A stretch of DNA of 6,635 nt from Prosthecobacter debontii (GTDB taxonomy: Bacteria; Verrucomicrobiota; Verrucomicrobiia; Verrucomicrobiales; Akkermansiaceae). Below are positions 5,757 through 6,635 of this stretch, one piece after another. The stretch spans positions 1 through 6,635 of the forward strand of contig CAMCYT010000139.1 in NCBI GenBank assembly GCA_945885485.1, read 5' to 3'. The notes beneath the pieces were generated by a model. The model was not told the origin of the DNA. It made no database searches and worked only from the letters and a program-made list of their open reading frames with translations. Numbering within the stretch: position 1 is the first letter of the stretch; every line of letters starts with the position of its first letter. The position numbers were made by a program, and so were the translations under genes.

Positions 5757-6635
5757 ATGTCCCGTAAAACCAAACTCATCGTCACCCTTGGACCCGCCAC
5801 TGAGTCGCCTGAAATGATAGGTAAACTCATCGATGGCGGCGTGAATGTGTTCCGCCTGAACATGAGCCATGCGAAACACGAATGGGCGGCGCAGATGACC
5901 AAACTCGTTCGTATAGAATCCGAAAAGCGCAATGCCCACATCGCCGTTCTCTTCGATCTCACCGGACCATCGATTCGCACGGGTGATTTAGAAAAAGCTT
6001 ACGATCTTAAAGAAGGTGATAAGGTTGAGTTTCGGCGTGCTGATGTAGAACCCTCGATTCCCCTTTCCACCACGGTCAACTATCCAGGCCTGATGGGAGA
6101 TGTCAGCGAGGGCAACACGCTCGTCGTCGATAACGGGGCACTCCTCATGCGCATCGATCGTGTGGCGGATGACCGTATCATCTGCGATGTCCGCACACCA
6201 GGTAGCATGGGCTCTCGCAGGCATATCAACCTGCCGGGTGTCCGACTCAACCTTCCTGCCCTAACAGAAAAAGACCATAAAGACCTCGCCCTCGCCGTGG
6301 AATGTGGCGCTGACTACATTGCCGGATCTTTCGTACGCGATGCCGCACACGTCCATGAACTCCGCGAAGCCATGAAAGCACTCGAAGGCGAAGCGCAGAT
6401 TGTCGCAAAAATCGAAGATCAAGAAGCCATTAAAAATATCGATGCAATCATTGAGGTTTCCGACGTTATCATGATCGCTCGCGGCGATCTCGGCATCGAG
6501 GTGGATTTTGAAGATCTACCCATTCTTCAACGCCGCATCGTCAAACGCTGCCACGAACTCGGCACTCGGGTCATCGTTGCAACCCAGTTGTTAGAATCGA
6601 TGATTATCAACCCGACTCCGACCCGCGCCGAAGTC
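5757..6635 (+). CDS. pyk: Pyruvate kinase, N-terminal 293 residues (runs off window end)
   Basis: Cytosolic glycolytic enzyme transferring phosphate from phosphoenolpyruvate to ADP. From ATG 5757 the frame stays open to the last base, so the C-terminal regulatory domain is outside. Family blocks in order: KTKLIVTLGPATES at residues 4-17; the substrate-binding arginine in R33-L-N-M-S-H; the cation-site loop FDLTGPSIRTG at 66-76; the B domain with VVDNG; INLPGVRLNLPALTEKD; catalytic K218-I-E220 (KIEDQE); the metal-binding ARGDLG with D244; and ATQLLESMI with T276. Odd points are in the cation loop, where rabbit muscle enzyme has D-T-K-G-P-E but this has D-L-T-G-P-S. Smaller ones are VDNG for VDDG and NPTPTRAEV for NPRPTRAEV. 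The core catalytic Lys, Glu, Asp and Arg are present, so activity is expected. I see no Shine-Dalgarno and no clear promoter in the 66 nt upstream. Confidence 0.98.
   Translation, partial: MSRKTKLIVTLGPATESPEMIGKLIDGGVNVFRLNMSHAKHEWAAQMTKLVRIESEKRNAHIAVLFDLTGPSIRTGDLEKAYDLKEGDKVEFRRADVEPSIPLSTTVNYPGLMGDVSEGNTLVVDNGALLMRIDRVADDRIICDVRTPGSMGSRRHINLPGVRLNLPALTEKDHKDLALAVECGADYIAGSFVRDAAHVHELREAMKALEGEAQIVAKIEDQEAIKNIDAIIEVSDVIMIARGDLGIEVDFEDLPILQRRIVKRCHELGTRVIVATQLLESMIINPTPTRAEV

Noticed and set aside
5678..6224. Minus-strand open frames opposite pyk
   Set aside because: The plus strand carries continuous, well-conserved pyruvate kinase through this whole stretch.

Overview
The window reads left to right on the + strand only. 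It looks like a chromosomal stretch of a bacterium that builds a peptidoglycan wall with the rod (elongasome) machinery. Coding is dense, base composition is moderate, and several starts lack a clear Shine-Dalgarno sequence or use TTG/GTG. Gene content, protein style and order (mreC-mreD-mrdA-rng) suggest a Gram-negative lineage, most plausibly Verrucomicrobiota or a relative. This placement is an impression from the proteins; no marker gene here proves it.

Layout. (1) Positions 1-3347 hold a cell-shape operon: the 3' part of mreC, then mreD (TTG start) and mrdA (penicillin-binding protein 2), separated by only 11 and 7 nt. (2) Next comes rng, an RNase E/G-family endoribonuclease. It starts at GTG 3391, or less likely at TTG 3337, which would overlap the end of mrdA. 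(3) Positions 4986-5690 carry a compact type II toxin-antitoxin module: a ribbon-helix-helix antitoxin and a PIN-domain (VapC-like) toxin overlapping by 17 nt. A perfect 15-bp inverted repeat sits over the antitoxin start codon. (4) From 5757 to the window edge lies the first 293 codons of pyruvate kinase (pyk). This frame is open to the last base and has no stop in the window.

How the genes work together. MreC, MreD and PBP2 are parts of the lateral-wall synthesis complex. MreB would be expected upstream, outside the window, and rodA is not in its common place after mrdA. rng follows the mre genes, as it also does (one gene removed) in E. coli, and probably shares their transcript. The toxin-antitoxin pair looks like an accessory cassette between the two housekeeping genes rng and pyk, with its own operator/promoter. 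Pyk is glycolytic and unrelated to the others in function.

I found no RNA gene, CRISPR array, insertion sequence, convincing intrinsic terminator, or gene-free stretch over 300 bases. The signals most worth a second look are the palindrome that covers both the predicted -10 box and the ATG of the antitoxin (possible leaderless, autoregulated expression), and the altered monovalent-cation site of the pyruvate kinase. I see no clearly new multi-gene system.
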